Below, piece after piece: positions 36,243-46,876 of a stretch of DNA of 64,000 nucleotides (its first letter is position 1; every line of letters begins with the position of its first letter). Both the position numbers and the translations under genes were made by a program. The DNA is taken from positions 1-64,000 of the forward strand of contig JAFDDA010000014.1 in NCBI GenBank assembly GCA_019311105.1. The letters are read 5' to 3'. The notes below the pieces were generated by a model. That model did not search any database and was not told the DNA's origin. It worked only from the letters and a program-made list of their open reading frames with translations. The stretch is from Deltaproteobacteria bacterium (lineage in GTDB: Bacteria > Myxococcota_A > UBA9160 > JAFDDA01).

Positions 36243-37907
36243 CTAGAACTCCTCCGCGCCGGCGAACCCACGCGCGCCGAGGAAGGCCGCGCGGTGCACC
36301 TCGAGGGCGGCGATGTGATCACCCGCCAGCACGGGAGCGATCGCTCGCCAGCGTGCATCGACGAAACGGGCCAGCTCGGCGCCGACCCGATCGGCGGGCC
36401 AGTCGAGCGTGTTGGCGAGCGTCGCCGCCGCGCGAGCGCCGCAGCCAGCCCCCTGGCAGGCGCCGATGCCGAGGCGCACGCGGAGGCAAGCATCTTCGAG
36501 GGTGCGGAGACCCTCGGCTCGGGCTGCATGCCGCAGCTCCGCGTCGAGGACGGGCTCACAGACACACACGGGGCGCGGCGGCGCAACGCTTGCCGCCAGC
36601 ACCTGGCTCGCGCGGGCGCCGTGCCGAAAGCCGACCCGAATCGCTGCCGGCAACCCCACACCGAAGCGCCGTGAGACTTCGGCGGGATCGACGGGCGCCT
36701 CCCCTCCGGGCAGGGGCGTCTCGTGGGTGCGGCACGATGCATCGATTCCGAGCGCGGCACAGAGCTGGTCGGTCGCGTCTTCCGCCATCAGGCGATAGGC
36801 CGCCAGCTTGCCGCCGGCGAGGGTCCAGAATCCCGGCACACCGTCGCGTTCGCCGTGATCGAACACGGCGTAGTCGCGGGACAGCTCGTCCTCGTAGCTG
36901 CCAAAACCGTAGAGGGTCGGGCGCACGCCGGCGATGGCATGGGCGATGCGATGCTCGCGGATCCCCGGCAGCGAGCGCTCCATGGCCTGAAGCACGTACG
37001 CCACTTCGTCCGGCGTGACCTCGAGCCGGTCGAGGTCACCATAGAAGTCGTCGTCCGTCGTGCCCGCCATGCTGTTCTGCTCGTGCGGGAACGTGAACAT
37101 GTCGCGCCCATCGATCCCCTTGGCATAGACCGCGAGGTTCGAGACGCGCCGCTCGAAGACGACGTGGATGCCCTTGCCCGGACGCAACCGCACGGGGGCG
37201 CCCGCCAGCTCGGACACGCGCGCAACCCAAGGGCCCGTGGCGTTCAGCGTCTCACGCGCCTCGATGCGGCGCTCGTCCCCGGTCACGCGGTCGCGCACCC
37301 GCGCACCGCAGACGCGGCCGGAGTCGTCCTTCAGGAACGCCACCAGCTCGGTGTGGGTGCGCACGAAAGCCCCGCGCTCGGCGGCGTCGAGGGCGTTCGC
37401 GGCGCAGAGACGCGCGGCGTCGATCCCCCATTCGTCGAGGGTGAAGGCGCCCTCGATGCGGTCGGAGAGGCCGGGCTCCAGCCGACGCGCCTGGGCCGTG
37501 GACAGCCTCGTATGAGGGCGGCCCCCCTTGAAGGGCTGGTAGCGGTCGTACATCTCGAGCCCGATCTCGACGATCTCGGCGCCGAGCGGGTCGTCCGGGA
37601 AGATCGGCATCAGGAACGGGATGCGAAAGATCAGGTGTGGCGCGATGCGTTGAATGTGGCCCGAGTCGACGCAGGAGTGGAGCGTGACTTCGGGGTCGTG
37701 CTGCAGGTAGCGAAGGCCGCCGTGGATCATCCCCGACGAGGCCCAGGACGTGCCGGACCCGAACTCGCGCTTCTCGACCAGCGCCACGCGAGCCCCACGC
37801 AAGGCGAGGTCGCGTGCGACGCCCGCACCGTTGATGCCACCGCCGACGACGAGAACGTCGAACGGGTCGGAGGAAACCGGTGGTGTCCGGGGCGGCACTC
37901 CACTCAC
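36243..37907 (-). CDS. glpA: Glycerol-3-phosphate dehydrogenase, GlpA-type with C-terminal BFD-like [2Fe-2S] domain
   Basis: About 554 aa. FAD site DVLVVGGGINGAGVARDLALRGARVALVEKREFGSGTSWASSGMIHGG, then the GlpA/GlpD catalytic domain (HEQNSMAGTTDDDFYGD; FGSYEDELSRDYAVF). At the end is a BFD-like Cys motif, CVCEPV...CQGAGCG, which GlpD lacks. With glpB and the ferredoxin it oxidises glycerol 3-phosphate to DHAP. The start is GTG 37907 or 37898. A GGGGCGTCGCCCC hairpin sits between the LysM gene stop and this start. Confidence 0.88.
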   Translation of the reverse strand: MSGVPPRTPPVSSDPFDVLVVGGGINGAGVARDLALRGARVALVEKREFGSGTSWASSGMIHGGLRYLQHDPEVTLHSCVDSGHIQRIAPHLIFRIPFLMPIFPDDPLGAEIVEIGLEMYDRYQPFKGGRPHTRLSTAQARRLEPGLSDRIEGAFTLDEWGIDAARLCAANALDAAERGAFVRTHTELVAFLKDDSGRVCGARVRDRVTGDERRIEARETLNATGPWVARVSELAGAPVRLRPGKGIHVVFERRVSNLAVYAKGIDGRDMFTFPHEQNSMAGTTDDDFYGDLDRLEVTPDEVAYVLQAMERSLPGIREHRIAHAIAGVRPTLYGFGSYEDELSRDYAVFDHGERDGVPGFWTLAGGKLAAYRLMAEDATDQLCAALGIDASCRTHETPLPGGEAPVDPAEVSRRFGVGLPAAIRVGFRHGARASQVLAASVAPPRPVCVCEPVLDAELRHAARAEGLRTLEDACLRVRLGIGACQGAGCGARAAATLANTLDWPADRVGAELARFVDARWRAIAPVLAGDHIAALEVHRAAFLGARGFAGAEEF

Positions 37908-37935
37908 GCGGCGGATGCTCGGGGCGACGCCCCGC

Positions 37936-38303
37936 TCACTCGGTGGCGGAGTTGGACGAGCCCGGCGGCGCGGCGGCGACGTCCGGGCCTTTCGGCGTGA
38001 CGCCGCGGGCGGTGAAGGCGGCGGCCTCGCGGCGAACGCGGGCGCGCTCTGCGCGAGCGACCTGGGGGATCGACAACCGCTGACCCACGTGGAGCACGGT
38101 CGGGTCCTTGATCTGATCCCGGTTGGCGCGGTAGATGGCAGGCCAGAGCTCGGGGTCGCCCAGGGCATCGTGCGCGATGACCGAGAGAGTCTGGCCGCGC
38201 TTCACCACGTACTGGGAGCCCATCGGGCCGTCGGCGCCCGCTCGGGGCGGCATCACACCGAGGGCAATGGCCAGGATCGCGGAGAAGACGAAGATCGCTC
38301 GAC

Positions 38304-38307
<4 letters not shown>
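37936..38307 (-). CDS. Exported LysM-domain protein, small
   Basis: 123 aa. Signal peptide MSRAIFVFSAILAIALGVMPPRAGA followed by one LysM (YVVKRGQTLSVIAHDALGDPELWPAIYRANRDQIKDPTVLHVGQRLSIP) and a basic/Ala-rich tail. LysM binds peptidoglycan, so it is likely periplasmic. The ATG overlaps the aspS stop (ATGA); the track start at 39117 is a read-through of the aspS shadow frame. Confidence 0.85.
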
Positions 38308-40124
<1,817 letters not shown>

Positions 40125-40238
40125 AGCTTTCTCCTGGAGCGGGCTCCGAGTGGGGCCGGCGCAGGCAGCGCAGGTGGGTGAAAACCGGAAAAGCCCCGGA
40201 AAATCAATGGTTTTTTTAGCAGAGGGCGGCGCGGACCG

Positions 40239-41666
40239 TCAACCCGAGGCGGCGTCCGACCCGACCGCTGCGGGCTCCTGAAGCTCGTCCGCCGTGCAGA
40301 CGCGGTTCCGGCCGAGGGATTTGGCCCGGTACATGGCCTTGTCGGCCGCCGAGAGCAGGGTCTCGCGGTCGACCCCGTGCTCCGGGTAGCTGGCCACCCC
40401 GAGGCAGACGGTGAGGGAGAGAGGCCCGGAGCGGCCTCCGTCGAAGGTGGCCTCGGCCACCGTCGCGCGAATCCGCTCGGCCACCTCGTGCCCTAGCTCG
40501 AGCGGCGTATCGGCCAGGATCACGGTGAACTCGTCGCCGCCGTAGCGGGCGACCGTATCGACCTCCCGCACGCAGGTCGACAACACGCGACCGAGGTCCT
40601 TGAGAGCACGGGAGCCCACGAGGTGACCGCACTGGTCGTTCACCCGCTTGAAGTGATCGAGGTCGAGAAACAAGACGGTCAGCGGCGTCCGGTAGCGCTC
40701 GGCGCGGCGCAGCTCGTGCTCCATCTGGTGGTGCAGATAGCGCGCGTTGTGGAGTTCGGTGACGTCATCGATGAAGGCCTTGGCCTTGGCCTTGCTGTAG
40801 CGCACCGCGTTGTCGAGCGAGGCCGCGGCATGGCCCGCGACGATCATCGCGCGCTCGAAGTCGCTGTCCTCGAAGGGGACGCCGTCGCCGAGCACCCAGA
40901 GAACCCCTGCGTCGCTCTCCTGCCCTCGCACGGGCACGGTGAGGACGCGGTCGGTCTCGACCCCGGCGCCCGCACAGGCATCGAACAGCGGCCCGGAGGT
41001 CCACTCGTCGATCTCCGGGATGTTGCTCACCGCGATCGGCTTCTCGCCCACCAACAGTTCGCGAAGGCGGACGGCCTGAGCTTCGGTGAAGCCTCGGAAG
41101 GCGGCGGAGTCGGGCATCGCCTGGTAGGAGCGGTTGAAGAGCGCGATGCCGCGCTTTCGCCAGAGCGCGTGGAGCAGGAGCTCCAAAGCGACGGTGTAGA
41201 CCTCGCCGGGGTCGAGGCAATCGGTCAGGGCCTTGCACGACTCGACGGTCTGGAGCGCGTCGCGCAAGCGGACGTTCTCTTCCAGCAGGCGGCGGCGGGC
41301 GAGCACGCGGTCGACGGCGAGCGAGAGTTCTTCGGCGGTGACGGGCTTTCGCAGGTAGTCGGCCGCGCCCATGCGAAGCGCCCCGACGGCGCTTTCGACC
41401 GAGGCGTTGGTGGTCACGATCAGGACGTCGGTGCCCGGCTGTTCGCGGCGCACGCGCGCCAGGAGATCGAGGCCGTTGCTGCCACGCAGGGAGAGGTCGG
41501 CGATCAAAAGGTCGGCGCGCTCGCGGCGCAGGGCCTCCAGCCCCTCATCCGCGCTCCGGACGCACTCGACCCGCGCCATCCCCTCGAGAGCGGCTCGGGC
41601 GAGCTCGCGATCGGCTCGCTTGTCGTCCACGATCAGGACGCGGGCGGCTTGGACCAGGGCGGCCAT
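40239..41666 (-). CDS. Response regulator with GAF and GGDEF domains (diguanylate cyclase)
   Basis: About 475 aa. The REC domain (RVLIVDDKRAD; phosphoacceptor Asp in LLIADLSLRG; Thr in VTT; Lys in RKP) is followed by a GAF-type domain (about residues 140-290) and a C-terminal GGDEF domain with the intact motif RYGGDEFTVIL and an allosteric I-site RxxD (REVD) five residues before it. It is predicted to make c-di-GMP under phosphorylation control with product inhibition. I chose ATG 41666 (GGAGG 11 nt upstream); GTG 41705 is possible. The cognate kinase is not identified. Confidence 0.9.
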   Translation of the reverse strand: MAALVQAARVLIVDDKRADRELARAALEGMARVECVRSADEGLEALRRERADLLIADLSLRGSNGLDLLARVRREQPGTDVLIVTTNASVESAVGALRMGAADYLRKPVTAEELSLAVDRVLARRRLLEENVRLRDALQTVESCKALTDCLDPGEVYTVALELLLHALWRKRGIALFNRSYQAMPDSAAFRGFTEAQAVRLRELLVGEKPIAVSNIPEIDEWTSGPLFDACAGAGVETDRVLTVPVRGQESDAGVLWVLGDGVPFEDSDFERAMIVAGHAAASLDNAVRYSKAKAKAFIDDVTELHNARYLHHQMEHELRRAERYRTPLTVLFLDLDHFKRVNDQCGHLVGSRALKDLGRVLSTCVREVDTVARYGGDEFTVILADTPLELGHEVAERIRATVAEATFDGGRSGPLSLTVCLGVASYPEHGVDRETLLSAADKAMYRAKSLGRNRVCTADELQEPAAVGSDAASG

Positions 41667-41831
41667 CTGGGGGTCGACCTCCGACGGAACGCGCGGAGGC
41701 ACCACACCCCCACGCTATTCCATCGGCCCTTACCCGGCCCTGCTTGAGTGGAAACCCCGAGACCTGGCTCGCCGGAGCGGAATCTGGGTAGTCAGGCCAG
41801 ACCCTATTCCGCCTTTGGCGGCGCTCAGAAC

Positions 41832-43307
41832 TCAGTTCTTGGCGAGGCGCCGTTCCTTCGGAGGCAAAACCTGTTCCCAGTTCGCCCCGGCATCGGTCGT
41901 CCTCAGCACCATCCCGGCCTGGCCGACGATGAAGCCCGTCCGGCCATCCGGAGCGAAGACCACGTTGCGCAGGAAGGTGAAGAACTCCGGGAAGCCCCGG
42001 TCCGGCTGGTTCCAGGTCTCACCGCCGTCGGTGGACATCTGAACCAGCCCCTTCTCCCCGACGGACAGAGCCCGGTCGGCCGAAGCCGCGACCGAGAAGA
42101 GCGCCTGGGTGCGGTCGGTCTCGCGGTAGGCCCACGTGCGACCGCCGTCCTGGGATTTCAAGATCACCCCGCCGAGGCCCGAGATCAGACCCGAGTCCTC
42201 GCCGTGGAAGCGAATCTTGAACAGGTACGGGTTCTGGGCCACCCGGACGCGGATGCCGGCGAACTCGCTCCTCCGACCATCCAAGAAGCGCCGCAGGAAC
42301 GTCGGGTCATCCTCGAGGAAGTCTTCGAAGTCCCAAGGCGGGCCGTTCCGTGTGCGGATCCGGTCGGACAGGATGCCGGCCTCTTCCAGCACCTCGCGCA
42401 CGGCCAGAACCCGCGCGTCGAGGATTTCGAACAGCTCGAACGGGTCGTCTTCGCTCCCGAACTTCTTGATCTCGCGGGCGAGGGCCACCGGCTCGACGTC
42501 GATGTTCAGGTGGTTCAGATCGGCGATCTCTTTGGCAAATGCGGTCAGGCGGGGCCCATCGTCGTCCCCGATGTCGGTCTCGTTGTAAGGGATCCGGACC
42601 GGGTCCATCGAGATCTCGCCAATGATCTCGGCCTTCTCCCAGGACAGGCCGAGGTTCTCGGAGAAGAAGACGTAGCCGAACTCGCCGACGATCCAGCAGC
42701 GCTGGCTCGGCGGAGCCAGGCAGAAGACGTCGTTCAGGCCGACGTCTTCGAAGACCTTCTCGCCGCCGCGAACCGCCTCCTGCTCAGCCGGCGCCAGCCA
42801 CACGAAGCGCGGGTGCGTCTCGCCGATGGTCAGCGAACGGTCCTGCCAGGTCGTGCCGCCGTCGTCCGTGAAGAGCCGCGTCCCCCACTCACCCACGGTC
42901 CAGGCCGTGTTGGCATCGATCGCATGGACCGCGAAGAGCTGCGAGCCCTGGGCCTCCTTGACGTTGCTCTGCTTGGCCCAGCTGCGCCCGCCGTCCTCGG
43001 TGCGCAGGATCAGCCCGCGCTGGCCGACGGCCCAGCCGCGGTTCTCGTCCGCCATCGAGACGTCGTAGAGCGACTTCTGCGTGCCGGTCTGATGCAGGCT
43101 CCAGGTCTCGCCCGCATCAGTGGAGACGTAGGCGGCCCCGAAGAACCCGACGGCAACGACGTGATTGCCATTACTCGTCGAGATCGCGAACAGATCGTCG
43201 AAGATCGCGATCTCGCCTTCGGCGTAGAGCGGGCTGTAATCGGGGACGTGGCATCCCGCGGTCGTGAGCACGAAACCCAAGGCCAAGGCGGACCGAAGCC
43301 AGTTCAT
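41832..43307 (-). CDS. YCF48-related beta-propeller lipoprotein
   Basis: 491 aa with lipoprotein signal MNWLRSALALGFVLTTAGC. Repeats of the YCF48/BNR kind recur (STDAGETWSLHQTG, RTEDGGRSWAKQS, KSQDGGRTWAYRETD, STDGGETWNQPDRG, RTTDAGANWEQV). A non-propeller insert of about 150 residues (about 220-370) sits in the middle and is rich in Asp/Glu. It lies directly downstream of a DUF1329 gene. YCF48/DUF1329 pairs often accompany RND-type exporters of lipids or hydrophobics; no RND gene is in this window. Confidence 0.85.
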   Translation of the reverse strand: MNWLRSALALGFVLTTAGCHVPDYSPLYAEGEIAIFDDLFAISTSNGNHVVAVGFFGAAYVSTDAGETWSLHQTGTQKSLYDVSMADENRGWAVGQRGLILRTEDGGRSWAKQSNVKEAQGSQLFAVHAIDANTAWTVGEWGTRLFTDDGGTTWQDRSLTIGETHPRFVWLAPAEQEAVRGGEKVFEDVGLNDVFCLAPPSQRCWIVGEFGYVFFSENLGLSWEKAEIIGEISMDPVRIPYNETDIGDDDGPRLTAFAKEIADLNHLNIDVEPVALAREIKKFGSEDDPFELFEILDARVLAVREVLEEAGILSDRIRTRNGPPWDFEDFLEDDPTFLRRFLDGRRSEFAGIRVRVAQNPYLFKIRFHGEDSGLISGLGGVILKSQDGGRTWAYRETDRTQALFSVAASADRALSVGEKGLVQMSTDGGETWNQPDRGFPEFFTFLRNVVFAPDGRTGFIVGQAGMVLRTTDAGANWEQVLPPKERRLAKN

Positions 43308-43362
43308 GGTTCTTCCTTCGAGGTCTGTGCGGCCTTCGCCGCGTGTTGGCCCGAGCCCTCGG

Positions 43363-44688
43363 TTAGCGGCCCTTCGTCAGGCGACCGATGTCGATGTAGC
43401 GGCGGATCTTGCCCTTGCTCTTGTACGGCACGCCGTGATTGTCCCAGAACTCGATGCGATTGCCGGTGCCGGTCTGGACGTTGACGATCGTGTCGCTCAC
43501 GATCTTGAGGTCGCGCGGAGCCACAACGCCCTCCCAACCCGGGTGGTAGCTGTCGTCGTCCTCACTCCAGCGCTTGTTGTGCCAGATGATCTTCCAGAGT
43601 TCTTCCTTCTGGTCGTAGGCGAAGGAGTAGATCGCGGACATCGAATCCTTGTCGATGTAGAGGTCCTTGTGGTGGTACGGGTGGTCGCCCGCCTTCGGGG
43701 TCATCCGGATCTTGACGGCCTTGCGCAGCTCCCAGGTGTCGTCCGCGTAGGAGAGGCCGTAGGGACCGAAGTTGTGATCCTTGGAGTAGGGGTAGGCCTT
43801 CTGCTGGCTGTTCGACGGCCCGAGGATGTCCATCTCACCGAGGCACTGCCACGTGTACTGCGGGACGATCCCGGCGAACGAGCGCAAGTCGTCGAACGTG
43901 AAGTCCGTGCCCGACACGGCATCCGTGCGCTGGGCCGTCGAGATGCGGCGCACCCGGCGAAGCGTCGGCACGTAGACCCAGGTGTCGTCGTTCTTGGTCT
44001 CGACGGTGGGCTTATCCGAAGCCTTGTAGCGGTAGGTCATGACGTTGATGCCGCGGGCATCGAACGGGGCATTCACCTCGATGCCGAACGCCAGCTTGCG
44101 CTTCTCGCCACGGAAAACGTCGCCGGCGTTCTTCTCGAGGTATCGCGCCTCGATCCGATGCGCGAGCGCCACAGTCTTGGACGTGCCCTCGTAGTAGAGG
44201 GGCAGCTGCTCGCCGCGGTCCCAGTACGAGTAGAAGAACTTCGTGTCGGAACCATCGCCATCCCACTGATAGTCGAAGTTCCACATTATCTTGATACCGG
44301 CCTGCGGGTCGCCCGTGCAGTCGAGGTCCTCCATCGGGAAGGGCTGGCCGGCCGTGTAGTTCTCGAGACTTTCGTCAGGCCCGATCTTCGCCTGGCCCTT
44401 GTACTTCGCCGTCGCGGCCACGTATTCGGCGGCCGGTGTGTAGTCGCGGTAGAAGGGCCCGATCCCGAGGCGCATGCCCTCGTAGAAGAAGAAATCGCGG
44501 TTGGACCAGAACTCCGGCGGCAGGAACTTCCGCAGCGAGTCGAGCTGATCCATCCCGATGACGTCGCCTTCCTTGAAGGTGGGGCCGACGACTCCGGCGT
44601 CTTCCTGGGCGACGGCCGGCGCAACCAATGCGACGACGAGGATGGCGGCGAGCAGCGACGCCAGGCGATTACGGGCAGACACGAACAT
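43363..44688 (-). CDS. DUF1329 outer-membrane-associated protein
   Basis: 441 aa with a signal peptide (LASLLAAILVVALVAPAVA). Family hallmarks are GQPFPMEDLD, KIMWNFDYQWDGDG, YVPTLRRVRRIS and a C-terminal domain with MTPKAGDHPYHHKDLYIDKDS. The fold is LolB/LppX-like beta sheet, implying lipid binding in the periplasm. It has a good promoter and a 5' hairpin in a leader of about 175 nt. It is probably co-transcribed with the YCF48 gene 55 nt downstream. Confidence 0.88.
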   Translation of the reverse strand: MFVSARNRLASLLAAILVVALVAPAVAQEDAGVVGPTFKEGDVIGMDQLDSLRKFLPPEFWSNRDFFFYEGMRLGIGPFYRDYTPAAEYVAATAKYKGQAKIGPDESLENYTAGQPFPMEDLDCTGDPQAGIKIMWNFDYQWDGDGSDTKFFYSYWDRGEQLPLYYEGTSKTVALAHRIEARYLEKNAGDVFRGEKRKLAFGIEVNAPFDARGINVMTYRYKASDKPTVETKNDDTWVYVPTLRRVRRISTAQRTDAVSGTDFTFDDLRSFAGIVPQYTWQCLGEMDILGPSNSQQKAYPYSKDHNFGPYGLSYADDTWELRKAVKIRMTPKAGDHPYHHKDLYIDKDSMSAIYSFAYDQKEELWKIIWHNKRWSEDDDSYHPGWEGVVAPRDLKIVSDTIVNVQTGTGNRIEFWDNHGVPYKSKGKIRRYIDIGRLTKGR

Positions 44689-44842
44689 GATGACCTCCGA
44701 GGACGCGGCACCAACCCATCCGGATCGGCGGGAACCCGTCCCGTTCTGTGCTCAGGGGAAGACCGCGTGCACCTCGTGACGCCAAGCCGACCGCGGGTTC
44801 GCTCGGAACCCGGACGACGAGTGCGCCCTCCCCGCAAAACGC

Positions 44843-44860
44843 CCGCGCAAGTCTGCGCGG
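44843..44860 (-). other. Hairpin near the 5' end of the DUF1329 transcript
   Basis: CCGCGCA/TGCGCGG, a 7-bp perfect stem with a 4-nt loop, beginning a few nt downstream of the predicted transcription start. A 5' stem of this kind can protect mRNA from 5'-end-dependent decay. Confidence 0.45.
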
Positions 44861-44870
44861 TGACTCCCCT

Positions 44871-44899
44871 TCGTAAAACAGACGAGAAGGCGTTGTCAA
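44871..44899 (-). promoter_or_regulatory. Sigma-70-type promoter of the DUF1329 operon
   Basis: The minus strand has TTGACA (44899-44894), a 17-nt spacer and TTACGA (44876-44871). The -35 box is perfect and the -10 box moderate. The predicted start is near 44864. Confidence 0.5.
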
Positions 44900-44940
44900 G
44901 CAGAGTCGGGGCGCGCGACCCCCTCTAAACCCCTACCATT

Positions 44941-44952
44941 CAAAGCGCTTTG
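44941..44952. promoter_or_regulatory. 12-bp perfect palindrome upstream of the UbiB-like gene
   Basis: CAAAGCGCTTTG, just 5 nt from the GTG start of the UbiB-like gene and about 42 nt upstream of the divergent -35 box. It is a possible operator for one or both genes. Confidence 0.4.
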
Positions 44953-44957
44953 GCCCC

Positions 44958-46484
44958 GTGGACCGGCTGCGGCGGCCCGCCTTCGACCCGGACGCAAAGC
45001 CCTTGGCCCAAGACGAAACCCACGCTCCGGCCGCCCCGGAGGCGGCCAACCTGGCCGAATCGAGGGCAGAGCCCCTCGAACTTCCCCCGGGAGCAGGCCG
45101 CTCCCGAGGTGTTGGACGCCCGGGTCAGGGCCACCGTTTCACGGGCGACGCGGCCGGTGGGGGGCTCGCGCGGGCCCTGGGGCTCACTCAAGCGTGGCAG
45201 CTGACGCGCCTGGCATTTTCCCTCGCGTGGCTGCGGCTTCGGGCCGTGCGCCCGTGGGCCGGAGCCTCCGAGCGGGAGAGGCTCCGGCGAAGCCTCCGGG
45301 TCGAGGCCATTGGCCGGGTCGTGGCGACCCTCGGCGACCTGAAAGGCGCCTTCGTGAAGGCGGGCCAGTTCGCGGCGGTGCGGCACGACCTCGTTCCGGC
45401 CGAGGCAGCGCCCCTGTTGACGAGCCTTCGCGACCGGGTTCCGCCGCGGCCGCTCGCGGAGGTCCGGGCCGTCGTCGAGGCGGAGCTCGGCGGGCCCCTC
45501 GAGGCGCACTTCCGCGATTTCGAGCCTGAACCGCTCGGGGCCGCATCGATCGCCCAGGTCCACCGGGCCACCCTGCTCGACGGTACGCCGGTCGCGGTCA
45601 AGGTCCAGTACGTGTGGCTCGCTCGCTCGCTGAGCGCGGATCTCTTCTGGCTGCGGTTCGTGCTGCGCCGTGTTTCCCGGCGCGCCCGCAGCTTCGACGC
45701 CGAGCGCCTGTTCGCCGAATTCGCCCGGGGCATGGCCGAGGAGATCGACTTCGAGCGCGAGGCGGCCAGCGCGCGCGCCATCTCCGAGAACCTCGCCGGC
45801 GAAACCCAGATCGTCGTGCCCGAAGTGTTCGCCGCGTACTCGACGCGCCGCGTCCTGACCATGCGCTTCCACCCGTGCATCCCCGTCAACGACGCCGATC
45901 GGATCGCCAAGCTCGGCGTCGACGCCGCCGCGATCGTCGCCCCGATCGCGCGCGCCTACTCGCGACAGGTCTTCGTCGACGGCCTCTTCCACGCCGACCC
46001 GCATCCGGGAAACCTTTTCGTGATCGACGAGGCGACGGCCGGCGAGCACCCGCGCATCCTGTTCGTGGACTTCGGCCTCTCGCGCCAGCTCGACCCGAAG
46101 CTACGCGACGAAATCCGCACCGCCGTCTACGCCCTCATGAAGCGCGACGCCCCGGCCTTCCTCGACGGCATGGAGCGAATGGGAATGATCGCCGAAGGCC
46201 GCCGCCCCGCCGTCGAGACCGCGGTCGCAACCATGTTCGAGCGCCTCTCGGGCCTCGACGGACCCATGGGTCTCGGGAGCGGCCAGGTGCTTGGCCTGAA
46301 GGACGAAGCCAAGGCGCTGCTCCAAGACACGCCGGGCATCCAACTCCCCAACGACCTGCTCCTCTACGCCCGCACGATGACCTACGTCTTCGGCCTCGCC
46401 CAGGAACTCGACCCCAAAGCAGACGTGATGAAGCTATGCCTCCCCCCGCTCCTCCAGTTCCTGGCGCAGAAGCCGGGGGGCTGA
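44958..46484 (+). CDS. ABC1/UbiB-family atypical kinase
   Basis: 508 aa. Family motifs: KxGQ (GAFVKAGQFAAVR), the Ala-rich loop AASIAQVHRA replacing the Gly-rich loop, the ATP-binding Lys in VAVKVQY, catalytic FHADPHPGNLF and metal VDFGLSRQLD. The N-terminal about 60 residues are disordered and Pro/Ala-rich. UbiB/COQ8 members assist lipid-soluble quinone synthesis or membrane lipid handling by an ATPase activity. No transmembrane tail is clear. It is divergent from the DUF1329 operon. Confidence 0.85.
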   Translation: MDRLRRPAFDPDAKPLAQDETHAPAAPEAANLAESRAEPLELPPGAGRSRGVGRPGQGHRFTGDAAGGGLARALGLTQAWQLTRLAFSLAWLRLRAVRPWAGASERERLRRSLRVEAIGRVVATLGDLKGAFVKAGQFAAVRHDLVPAEAAPLLTSLRDRVPPRPLAEVRAVVEAELGGPLEAHFRDFEPEPLGAASIAQVHRATLLDGTPVAVKVQYVWLARSLSADLFWLRFVLRRVSRRARSFDAERLFAEFARGMAEEIDFEREAASARAISENLAGETQIVVPEVFAAYSTRRVLTMRFHPCIPVNDADRIAKLGVDAAAIVAPIARAYSRQVFVDGLFHADPHPGNLFVIDEATAGEHPRILFVDFGLSRQLDPKLRDEIRTAVYALMKRDAPAFLDGMERMGMIAEGRRPAVETAVATMFERLSGLDGPMGLGSGQVLGLKDEAKALLQDTPGIQLPNDLLLYARTMTYVFGLAQELDPKADVMKLCLPPLLQFLAQKPGG

Positions 46485-46604
46485 CCCCCTCCGAGGCGGG
46501 CGGAGCGGCGGCCGGGGGTTCCTTCCGCGAATGGCTCGCTTTCCGTGGCGTGTGAGTACGCAGCGTCTTCCGACGCCTCGGGTTCCGAGCCGCGCGAACC
46601 TGTG

Positions 46605-46871
46605 GCTGCGCTTTATTTCGCTCCAGGAACCCCCGCCCACCGCTCCACTTCCAACGTGGGAGGCCAGAAGGAAAAACCACCCCCCCCCCCAACGTCACTG
46701 GCGGGTCGGGCGTCGGAGAGTTCCCGCAGCGAAATAAAGCGGAGCGGCGCCGCAGCTCGCAGAAGGAAGAACCCTCCACGTCCACTTCGCCGATAGCGCC
46801 AGTGACGGCGAGCCTTGTGCGGCGCATTCGCGAGCCATTCGCGGAGGGAACTCTCCGACGCCCGGCCCGCC
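46605..46871. repeat. Intergenic island of nested inverted repeats
   Basis: The UbiB-argG gap (46485-46876) holds no gene but several inverted pairs: GCT.CGCTTTATTTCGCT..GGAA (46605-46629 and 46721-46746), CGTCACTGGCG (46693-46703) with CGCCAGTGACG (46797-46807), and GGCGGG.CGGGCGTCGGAGAGTTCCC (46700-46725) with its near-perfect 26-bp complement (46846-46871). A run of 11 C (46680-46690) interrupts it. Confidence 0.75.
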
Positions 46872-46876
46872 CCGCC

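Noticed and set aside
40195-40222. T-run near the aspS promoter as a terminator for a plus-strand transcript
   Set aside because: There is no plus-strand gene before it and no stable stem ahead of the T-run.
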